DNA of 64,000 nucleotides from assembly GCA_044507065.1 (NCBI GenBank), contig JBIQJY010000001.1, forward strand, positions 1-64,000, given 5' to 3'. The position numbers and the translations under genes are program-made. This document shows, one piece after another, positions 54,312-63,867 of this stretch (positions are counted from its first letter, which is position 1; the number at the start of each line of letters is the position of its first letter). The notes under the pieces were generated by a model. It was given only the letters and a program-made list of their open reading frames with translations. It did not search any database and had not been told where the DNA came from. Source of the stretch: SCN-69-37 sp044507065. GTDB lineage: Bacteria > Acidobacteriota > Vicinamibacteria > Vicinamibacterales > SCN-69-37.

Positions 54312-55279
54312 GACGTCGTCGGCGACTCGAACCGCTCGTAGGCCTTGACGATCTGCTGGACGAGCGGATGGCGCACCACGTCGCGTTCGTCGAACTGGAT
54401 CGTGGCAATCGCCTCGATGGACGCCACGACCCTCAGGGCCTCGACCAGCCCGGACACCCGGCCCGCCGGCAGATCGATCTGCGTGACGTCGCCGGTGACC
54501 ACGGCCTTCGACCCGAAGCCGAGGCGCGTCAGGAACATCTTCATCTGTTCCGATGTCGTGTTCTGCGCCTCGTCGAGGATCACGAACGCGTCGTTGAGCG
54601 TCCGGCCGCGCATGAAGGCCAGCGGCGCCACCTCGATGACGCCGCGCTCGAGCAGCCGCTCGACGCGATCGGCCTCGAGCATGTCATGCAGCGCGTCGTA
54701 GAGCGGACGCAGGTACGGATTGACCTTCTCCTGGAGATCGCCGGGCAGGAACCCCAGCTTCTCGCCAGCTTCGACGGCCGGACGCACGAGGATGATGCGC
54801 GACACGCGCTTGGCGAGCAGCGCGCTCACGGCCTGCGCCATGGCGAGATACGTCTTGCCGGTGCCCGCCGGCCCGACGCCGAACACGATGTCGGCGCGAT
54901 CGATCGCGTCGAGGTACCGACGCTGGGTCGACGTCTTCGGCGCCACCTGGCGACGGCCGACCGTCCGCCCCGCGCCCTTGAGGAAATAGTCCTCGAGCGC
55001 CACGCCGGGATCGTCGGCCACCAGTTGTGCCGCCATCTTCACGTCGTTGCGGCCGAACCGGTAGCCGCCCCGCAGCAGGCGGCCGAGTTGCTCGAAGACG
55101 TGCTCGGCGCGCAGCACGTCGTCGGGGTCGCCCTCGGCGACCACGACGTTGTTGCCACTCGTCTTGAGACGGACCCGCAGGGCCGTCTCGAGCGCGCGCA
55201 GGTTGTCGTCGAGGGATCCAAACAGCGTCTCGATACCGTCTTCCGGCATCGCGATGCGGCGCATCGAAGAGGCAGGCAT
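54308..55279 (-). CDS. ybeZ: PhoH-like ATPase
   Basis: 323 residues. Walker A GPAGTGKTYLAMAQA, Walker B FVILDEAQNTT and the RGRTLNDAF block define the PhoH/YbeZ NTPase, which works with YbeY. An N-terminal helical/KH-like region (LRVRLKTSGNNVVVAEGDP) is present. ATG 55279 is chosen; an extended -10 (TGCTAGTGT, minus strand) lies about 11 bases upstream. Confidence 0.93.
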   Translation of the reverse strand: MPASSMRRIAMPEDGIETLFGSLDDNLRALETALRVRLKTSGNNVVVAEGDPDDVLRAEHVFEQLGRLLRGGYRFGRNDVKMAAQLVADDPGVALEDYFLKGAGRTVGRRQVAPKTSTQRRYLDAIDRADIVFGVGPAGTGKTYLAMAQAVSALLAKRVSRIILVRPAVEAGEKLGFLPGDLQEKVNPYLRPLYDALHDMLEADRVERLLERGVIEVAPLAFMRGRTLNDAFVILDEAQNTTSEQMKMFLTRLGFGSKAVVTGDVTQIDLPAGRVSGLVEALRVVASIEAIATIQFDERDVVRHPLVQQIVKAYERFESPTTS

Positions 55280-55301
55280 TCTCTGGGAAGACACTAGCAC
55301 G

Positions 55302-55329
55302 GGCTACCGGCCACCGGCTACCGGCTCCC
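55302..55329 (-). repeat. 4 x 7-bp tandem repeat across a stop codon
   Basis: On the minus strand GGGAGCC, GGTAGCC, GGTGGCC and GGTAGCC run in 7-base register. The last units contain the TAG stop of the ROK kinase gene (55306-55304) and encode its last residues. Confidence 0.7.
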
Positions 55330-56239
55330 CCCAGAGCCATGCGGCACCGCGGACCCCGCTGGCTGCGCCGTAGCGTGCGGGCACGAGGCGTGTGGCCACC
55401 CGGTCGGAAAATACCCAGCGGTCCCACAGTCGCGGCACCTCGTCGTACAGCGCGCCAATGGCCGAAAGGCCGCCGCCGACGACGATGACGTCGGGATCGA
55501 GCACGTTGATGACCATGGCCAGGCCGCGGGCCAATCGTCGCGTCCAGTCGCCGAGCACGGCCCGGGCGGCCGCATCGCCGCCACTCGCCCGGACGACGAC
55601 CTGTTCGCTCGCGACCGCTTCGTTCGTGCGGCGCTGGAAGTCGGCAGCAAGGCCCGGCCCGGACAGCCACGTTTCGAGACACCCGCGACGGCCGCAGTAA
55701 CACGCGGACCCGCCCTCCCCTTCCTCGGGCCAGGGAAGCGGATTGTGGCCCCACTCGCCGGCAATCGCGTTGGCGCCGGTCAGCACGCGGCCATCGACGG
55801 CGATACCGCCGCCCACGCCCGTGCCGAGAATGACACCGAACACGACCGACGCGCCCGCAGCAGCGCCATCGACCGCCTCGGAGACGGCAAGGCAATTGGC
55901 GTCATTCGCAACGCGAATGTCCCGGTCGAGTCGTGCCTCCAGATCGGCGTGAAAGGGCCGGCCGTTGAGCCACGTCGAGTTGGCGTTCTTGACCAGGCCG
56001 GTGGCGGGCGAAATCGCGCCCGGCATGCCGAGGCCGACCGAACAACGCACGCCAACGGCTGCCTCGCCCGCCGCGACGAGCGACGCGATGGCCTCGAGCG
56101 TGGCAGCATAGTCGTCGCGCGGCGTCGGCACGCGCGACTCCCACCGAACCGTCCCGTCAGCGGCTAGCACGATGCCGGCGATCTTCGTGCCGCCGAGGTC
56201 GATCCCGAGGCGACAGGGCACGGTGCGGGGGGCAGGCAC
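55304..56239 (-). CDS. ROK-family sugar kinase
   Basis: 311 residues. GIDLGGTKIAGIVL (ATP phosphate loop), NDANCLAVSEA (catalytic Asp), GVILGTGVGGGI, and the ROK zinc signature GEWGHNPLPW with CYCGRRGCLETW. It phosphorylates glucose, fructose, mannose or an amino sugar; the specificity is not resolved. GTG start at 56239, four bases after the aspS stop. Confidence 0.9.
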   Translation of the reverse strand: MPAPRTVPCRLGIDLGGTKIAGIVLAADGTVRWESRVPTPRDDYAATLEAIASLVAAGEAAVGVRCSVGLGMPGAISPATGLVKNANSTWLNGRPFHADLEARLDRDIRVANDANCLAVSEAVDGAAAGASVVFGVILGTGVGGGIAVDGRVLTGANAIAGEWGHNPLPWPEEGEGGSACYCGRRGCLETWLSGPGLAADFQRRTNEAVASEQVVVRASGGDAAARAVLGDWTRRLARGLAMVINVLDPDVIVVGGGLSAIGALYDEVPRLWDRWVFSDRVATRLVPARYGAASGVRGAAWLWGEPVAGGR

Positions 56240-56243
56240 GAGC

Positions 56244-58028
56244 CTACTTGTCCCTCACGACCGTGCGGATATGCAGTTCGCGCAACTGCTTGTCGCTCAC
56301 CGTCGACGGCGCGCGCATCAACAGGTCCTCGGCATTCTGGGTCATCGGGAATGCGATGACCTCCCGCAGGTTCGGCTCCTGGGCCAGAAGCATCACGATG
56401 CGATCGATCCCCGGCGCCAGGCCGCCGTGCGGCGGCGCGCCGTAGCGGAATGCGGCCAGCATGCCGCCGAACCGCCGTTCCACCTCGTCGGCCCCGTAAC
56501 CGGCGATGGCAAAGGCGCGCAGCATCAGATCCGGCAGGTGGTTCCGGATGGCGCCGCTCGACAACTCCACACCGTTGCAGACGATGTCGTACTGGTAGGC
56601 CTTGATGGACAGCGGGTCCTGCGTTTCGAGCGCGGCCAACCCACCCTGCGGCATCGAGAACGGGTTGTGGCTGAAGATGATCTGTCCGGTCTCCTCGTCG
56701 AGCTCGTAGTACGGGAAATCGGTAATCCAGCAGAACCGGTAGGCGTTCGGCTCGATGAGGTCGAGCTCGCGGCCGAGATGACCGCGCAGGCCGTCGAGCG
56801 GACGCGCGATTGTCTTCGCGGGTCCGGCCACGAAGAACACCGCATCACCGCGGGCGATGCCCGCGCGCTCGAACAACGTGGCGCGGACATCCTCTGACAG
56901 GTACTTCGCGAGCGGCCCCTTCGGGGCGTCGCCATTGATCACATACGCCAGGCCGCCAAGGCCGAGCGAGCCGGCCAGTGCCACCGTCCTGTCGAAGAAG
57001 CTGCGCGGCCGATCGGCCGCACCCGGCGCCGGAATCGCGCGTACGACGCCGCCATCGGCCACCACCTGCGCGAAGACCGCAAAGTCCGACCCCTGGAAGA
57101 GATCCGAGACGTCGGCCGCCTTGATCGGATTGCGCAGATCGGGCTTGTCGCTGCCGTACATCGTCATCGCATCGTCGTAGGTGATGCGCGGGAAGGGCGT
57201 GTCGGACACGGCCCAGTCGGAGAACTCGCGGAACACACCGGCCAGCACGGGCTCGATGGCGGCGAACACATCGTCCTGGGTCACGAACGACAGCTCGACG
57301 TCGAGTTGGTAGAACTCGCCGGGCGAGCGATCGGCGCGCGCATCCTCGTCGCGAAAACACGGAGCAATCTGGAAGTAGCGATCGAAGCCGGAGACCATCA
57401 GGAGCTGCTTGAACTGCTGGGGCGCCTGCGGCAGCGCGTAGAACCGCCCGGGATGCAGCCGACTCGGCACGAGGAAGTCCCGGGCGCCCTCGGGCGAACT
57501 CGACGTCAGGATTGGCGTCTGGAACTCGAGAAATCCCTGGTCGGTCATCCGGCGGCGGATGCTCGCGATGATCTTCGAGCGGAGCACCACGTTGGCGTGC
57601 AGCCGTTCGCGCCGCAGGTCGAGGAAGCGATACCGCAGCCGCTGGTCCTCGGGAATCTCCTGCGTGCCGGCCACCTGGAATGGCAGCGTTTCGGCGGCCG
57701 ACAGCACGTCGATCGCCGTCACGTCCACTTCGACCTGGCCGGTTGGCAGTGCGGGATTCACGTTCTCGTCGGTGCGCGCGACCACGCTTCCGGCCACCGA
57801 GATGACGCTTTCGTTGCGCAGGCCTTCGGCCGTCTGGAACGCGGGCGACCCCGGCGTGATGACGCACTGCGTCACGCCGAAGTGGTCGCGCAGGTCGATG
57901 AACAGCAGGTTGCCGTGATCACGCTTGCGGTGGACCCAGCCCGCCAGCCTGACGTTCTCGCCGATGTGTTCTGAACGCAGCACATCGCAGGTGTGCGTAC
58001 GGTACGGGTTCACGCGTGTCTCCTTCAC
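56244..58028 (-). CDS. aspS: Aspartate-tRNA ligase
   Basis: 594 residues, bacterial-type AspRS. An N-terminal OB anticodon-binding domain (GWVHRKRDHGNLLFIDLRD), class II motifs 1 and 2 (FRDEDARADRSPGEFYQLD), a GAD insertion domain (about 300-410) and motif 3 PHGGLAPGIDRIVMLL. Whether it also charges tRNA-Asn cannot be told from what I can see. The start overlaps hisS by four bases. Confidence 0.97.
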   Translation of the reverse strand: MKETRVNPYRTHTCDVLRSEHIGENVRLAGWVHRKRDHGNLLFIDLRDHFGVTQCVITPGSPAFQTAEGLRNESVISVAGSVVARTDENVNPALPTGQVEVDVTAIDVLSAAETLPFQVAGTQEIPEDQRLRYRFLDLRRERLHANVVLRSKIIASIRRRMTDQGFLEFQTPILTSSSPEGARDFLVPSRLHPGRFYALPQAPQQFKQLLMVSGFDRYFQIAPCFRDEDARADRSPGEFYQLDVELSFVTQDDVFAAIEPVLAGVFREFSDWAVSDTPFPRITYDDAMTMYGSDKPDLRNPIKAADVSDLFQGSDFAVFAQVVADGGVVRAIPAPGAADRPRSFFDRTVALAGSLGLGGLAYVINGDAPKGPLAKYLSEDVRATLFERAGIARGDAVFFVAGPAKTIARPLDGLRGHLGRELDLIEPNAYRFCWITDFPYYELDEETGQIIFSHNPFSMPQGGLAALETQDPLSIKAYQYDIVCNGVELSSGAIRNHLPDLMLRAFAIAGYGADEVERRFGGMLAAFRYGAPPHGGLAPGIDRIVMLLAQEPNLREVIAFPMTQNAEDLLMRAPSTVSDKQLRELHIRTVVRDK

Positions 58029-59386
58029 TTTCCGGCCCCGCCACTCTCGATGGCGTTCGCGATGACGTCCACGATGCGGTCACGCGGCACGTTCTGCTGC
58101 GCGCGCGTGTCCAGGTCCTTCAATGCCACGTCACCCCGGGTCAACTCGTCGGGTCCAAGGATGGCCAGCAGGCGGACGTGGCGGCTCGCCGCATACTTCA
58201 GCGGCCTGTCGAACTTGCGGCTGGCCTCAGGATAGATGTCGACGGCGACGCCGGCGCGACGCAGATCGGCGGCAAGGGTCAGGGCCGCGGATCGGCCGGC
58301 GTCGTCGAGAAACGCAATCATCACGTCGGCAGCCCCGCGGGAGACGTCGGGCGGGAACATCTTCCGCTCGGTCATCACCACGATGATCCGCTCGAGACCG
58401 AGGGAAAAGCCGCACGCCGGGACGTCGCGGCCGAGGAACATGCCGATGAGGTTGTCGTAGCGGCCGCCGCCGCCGAGGCTCCCGGCCAGATCGGGAACGG
58501 CCACCTCCATGATGGCGCCCGTGTAGTAGGACAGCCCGCGCGCGAGGCTGGGATCGATGCGGACCCGGCCGGCCGCCGCTGTTCCAGCCAGCAGATCCAC
58601 GATGGTCCGCAGATCGGCCACGGCGGCCATCCCCGCCTCCCGGCCCTCGACGAGCCCGCGCAACTGCTCGAGCACGGCGTCGGCGCCAGCGCCCCGCCCG
58701 GTCGTCCCGGCGAGGAACGCCAGGGCGGAGGACGCTGCCTTCTCGTCGACACCGCGCGAGCGGAGTTCCGCCGACACGCCGTCGATGCCAATCTTGTCGA
58801 GCTTGTCGAGCGCGACCAGTGCCTCGCCGTGCAGTGCGGCCGGAATGCCCACGGCCTCGAGCATGGCCGCGAGCGCCTGGCGATGGTTGAGGCGAATGGC
58901 GAAGTCGGTGAATCCGAGCGCGAGCAGCACGTCGCTCACGGCCGCCAGCAGGTCGGCCTCGACAACGGGCGATGTCGAGCCGATCGCGTCGATGTCGCAC
59001 TGGTAGAACTCGCGATATCGTCCGCGGGCGGGTCGATCGGCACGCCAGACGGGCTGAATCTGGTATCGCTTGAAGAACTTCGGCAGATCGCTCTGGTACT
59101 GCGCCACCACGCGCGCGAGCGGCACGGTGAGGTCGTAGCGCAGCGCCAGATCGGCGGTCCCCGACGCCTCGTGTTCCCCGCGCCTGAGGATCTTGAAGAT
59201 GAGCTTGCCGCCCTCGTCGCCGTACTTGCCCGTGAGCGTGTCGATGTTCTCGAAGGCGGGCGTCTCGAGCGGCTCGAAACCGTAGCGGCGGTAGACGTTC
59301 CGCACGACGTCCATCACGTACTGGCGTCGGCGCAACTCATCGGGCAGGAAATCGCGCGTCCCACGCGCGGGCTGGGTGGAAGTCAT
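58025..59386 (-). CDS. hisS: Histidine-tRNA ligase
   Basis: 453 residues. Class II core with ARGTRDFLPDELRRRQYV at the N terminus, GGKLIFKILRR, motif 2 WRADRPARGRYREFYQCD, the histidine A motif GLSYYTGAIMEV and CGFSLGLERII, then an anticodon-binding domain. The ATG at 59386 is the family start; the open frame extends further without homology. Confidence 0.96.
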   Translation of the reverse strand: MTSTQPARGTRDFLPDELRRRQYVMDVVRNVYRRYGFEPLETPAFENIDTLTGKYGDEGGKLIFKILRRGEHEASGTADLALRYDLTVPLARVVAQYQSDLPKFFKRYQIQPVWRADRPARGRYREFYQCDIDAIGSTSPVVEADLLAAVSDVLLALGFTDFAIRLNHRQALAAMLEAVGIPAALHGEALVALDKLDKIGIDGVSAELRSRGVDEKAASSALAFLAGTTGRGAGADAVLEQLRGLVEGREAGMAAVADLRTIVDLLAGTAAAGRVRIDPSLARGLSYYTGAIMEVAVPDLAGSLGGGGRYDNLIGMFLGRDVPACGFSLGLERIIVVMTERKMFPPDVSRGAADVMIAFLDDAGRSAALTLAADLRRAGVAVDIYPEASRKFDRPLKYAASRHVRLLAILGPDELTRGDVALKDLDTRAQQNVPRDRIVDVIANAIESGGAGK

Positions 59387-59420
59387 TGAATCGTGTCTTC
59401 GGCGCCGGGTTGCCCGGGGG

Positions 59421-59933
59421 TCAGCCGCGCACCATGTAATCGAGCCGATATCGCACGTAATTGCGCGAGTAGTCCAGGATGGAGGCCACTTCCCCGTCCG
59501 AAAGCGGCCGGCGCACCTTGCCGGGCAGGCCCATGACCATCGAGCGCGGGGGTATGGTCGTCCCCTCGGGCACGAGCGTGCCCGCCGCGACAATGGAGTC
59601 TTCGCCGATCGTCGCGCCATTGAGCAGGATGACGCCCATGCCGATGAGCACGCGGTCGTGAATCGTGCACCCGTGGATGACGGCCGAATGGCCGATGGTC
59701 ACGTCGTCGCCAATCCTCGTTGGATGCGTGTCGTGCATGACGTGCACGACGGTGTTGTCCTGGATGTTCGACCGTGCGCCGACGCGGATGATGTTCACGT
59801 CGCCGCGGATCACGACGTTCATCCAGACGCTGCTTTCGGCACCGACCGTCACGTCGCCGATGACCTGGGCGGTCTCGTCGATGTAGGCAGACGGGTCCAC
59901 CGTCGGCAGTCGGCCACGATACGGTCGAAGCAT
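59421..59933 (-). CDS. Gamma-carbonic anhydrase-like hexapeptide-repeat protein
   Basis: 170 residues forming a left-handed beta helix of hexapeptide repeats. Metal-site histidines lie in NTVVHVMHD and IGHSAVIHGC, with SVWMNVVIRGDVNIIRVG before them. Relatives (YrdA, PaaY, CaiE) bind zinc or iron and may hydrate CO2 or hydrolyse acyl-CoAs. The ATG at 59933 lies seven bases after a perfect TATAAT, so the message is probably leaderless. Confidence 0.87.
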   Translation of the reverse strand: MLRPYRGRLPTVDPSAYIDETAQVIGDVTVGAESSVWMNVVIRGDVNIIRVGARSNIQDNTVVHVMHDTHPTRIGDDVTIGHSAVIHGCTIHDRVLIGMGVILLNGATIGEDSIVAAGTLVPEGTTIPPRSMVMGLPGKVRRPLSDGEVASILDYSRNYVRYRLDYMVRG

Positions 59934-59940
59934 CCGGGGA

Positions 59941-59946
59941 ATTATA
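59941..59946 (-). promoter_or_regulatory. -10 box of the gamma-carbonic-anhydrase-like gene (leaderless)
   Basis: TATAAT on the minus strand ends seven bases (TCCCCGG) before the ATG. It is the clearest -10 match in the window apart from the one at 29819. Confidence 0.55.
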
Positions 59947-60045
59947 TAAGAGCGGCTCGAGGACGCCGGCGGCCGGGCCCCTTCGGCGTCGCCGGCTGCC
60001 GGTCTCCCGTAGCCTGAAGTGCGTATCCCCACTATCCTTGACCTG

Positions 60046-61071
60046 ATGCCCGTGCTCGACACGTTCGGCCGTCCCCTGCGTACGCTCCGCATCTCGGTCA
60101 CCGACCGTTGCAACCTCCGCTGCCATTACTGCATGCCGGAGGCCGACTATGCGTGGCTGCCGCGCGAGAACCTGCTCAGCTTCGAGGAGATTGCCGGGCT
60201 GGCCGATCTGTTCGGGGGGCTCGGCGTCGATCGGGTGCGGCTCACCGGGGGCGAGCCCCTGCTGCGGCGCGACCTGCCGCGGCTCGTCAGCCTGCTCGCC
60301 CACAAGCCCTGGCTGCGCGATCTGGCCCTCACGACCAACGGCGTGCTCCTGACCGAGGCCGCCGGGGACCTGCGGTCGGCCGGCCTGCACCGCCTGACCG
60401 TCAGCCTCGACACGCTGCGACCCGATCGATTCAGCCGGCTCGCGCGCATCGATGCGCTGCCCCAGGTCCTGGCGGGCATCGCGGCCGCCCGACGCGCCGG
60501 CTTTCCGTCGGTCAAGATCGACACGGTGGTCAGCCGCGGCGACAACGAGGACGAGCTGGTCGACCTGCTGGCGTTCGCACGCAGCGAACAGGCCGAGCTG
60601 CGCTTCATCGAATACATGGACGTAGGTGGCGCCACGGGCTGGCGTCCCGACGTTGTCGTGTCGCGCGCCGAGATCCTGGCGCGGCTGACCGATCACTACG
60701 GCCCCATCACCCCGATTGCCGATCCGGGCTCGTCGGCGCCGGCCGAGCGGTTCAGCCTGCCCGGCGGCCAGGTGTTCGGCATCATCGCGTCGACGACCCA
60801 GCCGTTCTGCGCCGCGTGCGACCGGGCCCGGCTGACGGCCGATGGGGTCCTGCTGCTCTGTCTGTACGCGCAGCACGGGACCGACCTGCGACGGCCGCTG
60901 CGCGCCGGCGCGTCGGACGATACGCTTCGACGCCTCGTCGAGGCGGTCTGGCAGGGACGAGCCGATCGCGGCGCCGAAGAGCGACGGCAGACGCGCGACC
61001 GCGGGGTCTACATTCCCGTGCGCACGCTTCGGAAAGACGCGCACCTCGAGATGCACACACGCGGCGGCTAG
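60046..61071 (+). CDS. moaA: GTP 3',8-cyclase MoaA
   Basis: 341 residues. Radical SAM enzyme for the first step of molybdopterin synthesis. The N-terminal cluster motif is CNLRCHYC (CxxxCxxC after TDR), with RLTGGEPLLRRD. The C-terminal second cluster is FCAACDRARLTADGVLLLC. The start is placed at ATG 60046 (MPVLDTFGRPL, family-like), with TATCCT seven bases upstream; GTG 60019 is an alternative. MoaC and other moa genes are not in the window. Confidence 0.93.
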   Translation: MPVLDTFGRPLRTLRISVTDRCNLRCHYCMPEADYAWLPRENLLSFEEIAGLADLFGGLGVDRVRLTGGEPLLRRDLPRLVSLLAHKPWLRDLALTTNGVLLTEAAGDLRSAGLHRLTVSLDTLRPDRFSRLARIDALPQVLAGIAAARRAGFPSVKIDTVVSRGDNEDELVDLLAFARSEQAELRFIEYMDVGGATGWRPDVVVSRAEILARLTDHYGPITPIADPGSSAPAERFSLPGGQVFGIIASTTQPFCAACDRARLTADGVLLLCLYAQHGTDLRRPLRAGASDDTLRRLVEAVWQGRADRGAEERRQTRDRGVYIPVRTLRKDAHLEMHTRGG

Positions 61072-61116
61072 CCCGCCTGCACGGCCGCCGGCGACGGCCG
61101 CGCCGCGCTCCACCCG

Positions 61117-62181
61117 CTACGGCATCAGCAGGACGAGCCGCGGGTAGATGAGGTTCTCGTTCGCCACGCGATCGCGATTGAGATCCCAGATGTCCCGCCA
61201 TCGATTCTGATCGCGCAGTTCGGTGGCCGCAATCCGGCTGAGGGTGTCGCCGGCACGCACCGTGTAGGTGCGCCGTCCTTCGATGGGCCGCGTGAACACG
61301 TCGGACGTGCTGGACAGGTACTCCCGCATCAGGTCCGCGTACTGGGGCGTGGCGCGGAATCGATCGATGGCGCTGTTCACCTCGTAGACCAGGTCGTAGT
61401 TGCCCTCGGGAATCGCCACGGCATACTTCGACTCGTTGAGGTTGTACTGGACGATGACCGTTCGCGGATGCGCCTTGATCTCCTCAGCCGCAAACGGATA
61501 GTCGTAGATGAGGGCGTCGGCGTCGTTGTTCTCGACCGCCTCGAACCAGCCATCGTCGCCCGAGAACCTGCTGATCCGGGCGTTCGGAATGTTGTCGCGC
61601 ACCCAGCGCTCGGCTGCCGGGTCGTCATAGATCGCCACGCGCTTGCCGGCCAGATCCTTCACGGATCGATACGTCGACGTCATGCCCTCGTGCACGATCA
61701 TCGCGAGGCCGAAGTCGAGATAGCCGTTCGACCAGACGACGCCCTCGATCGACGGATCGGGCACATAACCGGCCATGATGACGTCGACCTGGCCGGAGCG
61801 CAGCATGTCGGGCAGTTCCTCGTAGTCGGCCTCGAGCACCTGGACGCGCTGCGCGCCGAGCCCCTCGGCGACGATGCCGGCCAGGCGGAAGTCGAATCCG
61901 TCCTCCTGCTTCCGGGCATTGATGAAGTGCAGCGGCGGCGCCTCGGGCTCCATGCCCACGCGCAGCACGCCGCTTTCGCGGATGGAGGCCAGGACGCCGC
62001 GGCGCTCGCCACCCGGTGCGGTCGCCGCGCCCGGCGTCGCGGCCGCCGGGGTGTCGGCGGTGTCACCACCGGCGCCGAACGGGAGCGCCGGCAACGACGC
62101 ACGATACGTCCAGGCGGCAAACGCCAGCACACCGACCCCCACGAGAAACACGAGGAACTTGCCAGGACCCGTCAGTCGCAT
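61117..62181 (-). CDS. Membrane-anchored substrate-binding protein fused to LysM
   Basis: 354 residues. An N-terminal TM anchor (about 8-28) and a Pro/Ala/Thr-rich linker lead into a family 3 extracellular solute-binding domain (GVLRVGMEPEAPPLHF, DVIMAGYVPDP, LAGKRVAIYDDPAAERW). Residues about 303-354 are a LysM domain (RTYTVRAGDTLSRIA). LysM binds glycan such as peptidoglycan. No ABC permease is adjacent, so a glycan-tethered sensor or receptor is more plausible than a transporter subunit. Start ATG 62181 with GGAGG upstream; 22 bases after the amine oxidase gene. Confidence 0.82.
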   Translation of the reverse strand: MRLTGPGKFLVFLVGVGVLAFAAWTYRASLPALPFGAGGDTADTPAAATPGAATAPGGERRGVLASIRESGVLRVGMEPEAPPLHFINARKQEDGFDFRLAGIVAEGLGAQRVQVLEADYEELPDMLRSGQVDVIMAGYVPDPSIEGVVWSNGYLDFGLAMIVHEGMTSTYRSVKDLAGKRVAIYDDPAAERWVRDNIPNARISRFSGDDGWFEAVENNDADALIYDYPFAAEEIKAHPRTVIVQYNLNESKYAVAIPEGNYDLVYEVNSAIDRFRATPQYADLMREYLSSTSDVFTRPIEGRRTYTVRAGDTLSRIAATELRDQNRWRDIWDLNRDRVANENLIYPRLVLLMP

Positions 62182-62203
62182 ACTGCCTCCGTTCGATCTG
62201 CCG

Positions 62204-63850
62204 CTACGCCACGCGCACGAACCGGCGGCGACCATATCGCCGAGCCGCGCGTGTCGCACTGAGCGCGCCCATCATGGCCTCGGCCGTGTCGGCGCCGGAT
62301 TGCGCCGCGCCATTCATGTAGCCCTGGAAATCGTAGCTGCAGTGTTCGCCGGCGAAGAAGAGATTGCCCACCGGCACACTCTCCGCTCCCGCAATCGTTG
62401 TCCACTGCCCGGGCTTGTAGCAGGAGTAACTGCCTTTCGTCCATGGGAAGGTCGGCCAGTGAAACCGCGAGACCTTCCCGTTACGCGCGCGAGACGCTCC
62501 CGGGTACGCGCGATCAATCCCGGCGAGCAGTCGACGCGCCGCGTCCTCGGCCGTGCCCTGCCCCGCGTCGAGCGCCAGGCGCCCGCCGGAATACAACGTG
62601 AGGCCGCCGGCCTGCCCCGGCTGCATGAAGCTGTTGTCCCACGCGAGCTGGAACGACTCGTCGCTGTAGGTGGCACCGCTGTAGCCCTGTTGCTGCCAGA
62701 CGCGGCTGCCGAACCCGACGAGCACCTTCGCGTTCATGCCGTAGCCCAGGTCCGCGATGGCGCGCTCCTTGAACTCGGGCAGCGGCACATCCATCCGCAC
62801 GTCGCGCAGCAGCGTGAAGGGGATCGCCAGCACCACCATGTCGGCGTCCTGGTCGATGACGCCCCCGTCGGTCTCGAAGGTCAGCGTGAACCCGTTGCCG
62901 CGCGCGCGGATGGCCTCGAGCCGGTGGCGTCGCCGGATCTGCGCCTCGAGCCGCGAGGCCAGCGCGTCGACCACCTGCTGGTTGCCGCCCCGAACCTTGT
63001 AGCGCTCGTCGCTCTCCCCGAGCAGTTCGCACGATTCGGTGTCTTCCAGATCGCCGGTGCCGATGAGGAAGATGAAGTTGAGCGCGGACTGGTCACCTGC
63101 ATCGAGCCCGTACTCGGTGACGTACGCCACGTCGAGCAGCTCGCGCATCCAGCCCGTCGCGCCGATCCGGTCGAAATACTGGGCGACCGACATGCGGTCG
63201 AGTGCCGTCCCGCCGCCCTCGTTCCGGTAGTCGACGACGTCGCCCAGCGCGTCGTAGTCCTCGAGAATGCGCCTGGCGAGCGGCACGAACGCCCGTGCCG
63301 CGTCGTCCTGAGTGTAGTGACGGCCGTTGACGAAGTAGGTCTCCGGCGCCAGCGACGCCGCGCCCGGACCCTGGGTGTCGAGCCGCTCGAGCCCGAACTC
63401 ATCGACGAGCGCCAGCAGCTCCTCGTGCGTGCTGTCGATGAACTCGCCGCCCAGTTCCGTGGTCAGGCCGTCGCCGAGCAGGTTGGCTGCCGTGAACATG
63501 CGTCCGCCGGTCCGATCGGCGCCTTCGAAGATCGTCGCCTCCAGGCCGGCCTTGCGAAGCTTCCAGGCGGTATTGAGCCCGGCCATGCCGCCGCCAACGA
63601 TGGCAATGCGTGGAGGCGCGCCGGGCACCGGCGCCGTGACCGAGGACGACGACGGAGGTGGCGCCTCGCGCGTACACGCGCCCAGTGCCGCAGCCGCCGT
63701 GACCACGGCCGAGTCGCGGAGGAAGCGCCGGCGCGAGCGCGCCATATCGATCAATTCGTCGATCGGCGGTGTGCCGGAGCGGGCCCGCGCCGACAGGGCA
63801 GCAATACGGAACGCACGACGCAGGGAATCAAGCAGCGGACTACGCGACAC
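62204..63850 (-). CDS. Flavin monoamine oxidase-like protein, Tat-exported
   Basis: 548 residues. After an N-terminal cytoplasmic-type segment of about 35 residues comes a twin-arginine signal (RSRRRFLRDSAVVTAAAALGA) with a nearby Cys, then the FAD-binding IAIVGGGMAGLNTAWKLRKAG and GADRTGGRMFTA. The C-terminal FAD block has FFAGEHCSYDFQGYMNGA. It should oxidise an amine or a related substrate outside the cytoplasm. GTG start at 63850 with AGGAGGG upstream; a start nearer the twin arginines is possible. Confidence 0.85.
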   Translation of the reverse strand: MSRSPLLDSLRRAFRIAALSARARSGTPPIDELIDMARSRRRFLRDSAVVTAAAALGACTREAPPPSSSSVTAPVPGAPPRIAIVGGGMAGLNTAWKLRKAGLEATIFEGADRTGGRMFTAANLLGDGLTTELGGEFIDSTHEELLALVDEFGLERLDTQGPGAASLAPETYFVNGRHYTQDDAARAFVPLARRILEDYDALGDVVDYRNEGGGTALDRMSVAQYFDRIGATGWMRELLDVAYVTEYGLDAGDQSALNFIFLIGTGDLEDTESCELLGESDERYKVRGGNQQVVDALASRLEAQIRRRHRLEAIRARGNGFTLTFETDGGVIDQDADMVVLAIPFTLLRDVRMDVPLPEFKERAIADLGYGMNAKVLVGFGSRVWQQQGYSGATYSDESFQLAWDNSFMQPGQAGGLTLYSGGRLALDAGQGTAEDAARRLLAGIDRAYPGASRARNGKVSRFHWPTFPWTKGSYSCYKPGQWTTIAGAESVPVGNLFFAGEHCSYDFQGYMNGAAQSGADTAEAMMGALSATRAARRYGRRRFVRVA

Positions 63851-63867
63851 GGTACCCTCCTACAAGG

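Noticed and set aside
59962..59990. Inverted repeat GACGCCG / CGGCGTC between the gamma-carbonic-anhydrase-like gene and moaA
   Set aside because: Seven-base arms of pure GC are expected by chance in this composition, and there is no T-run or promoter relation.
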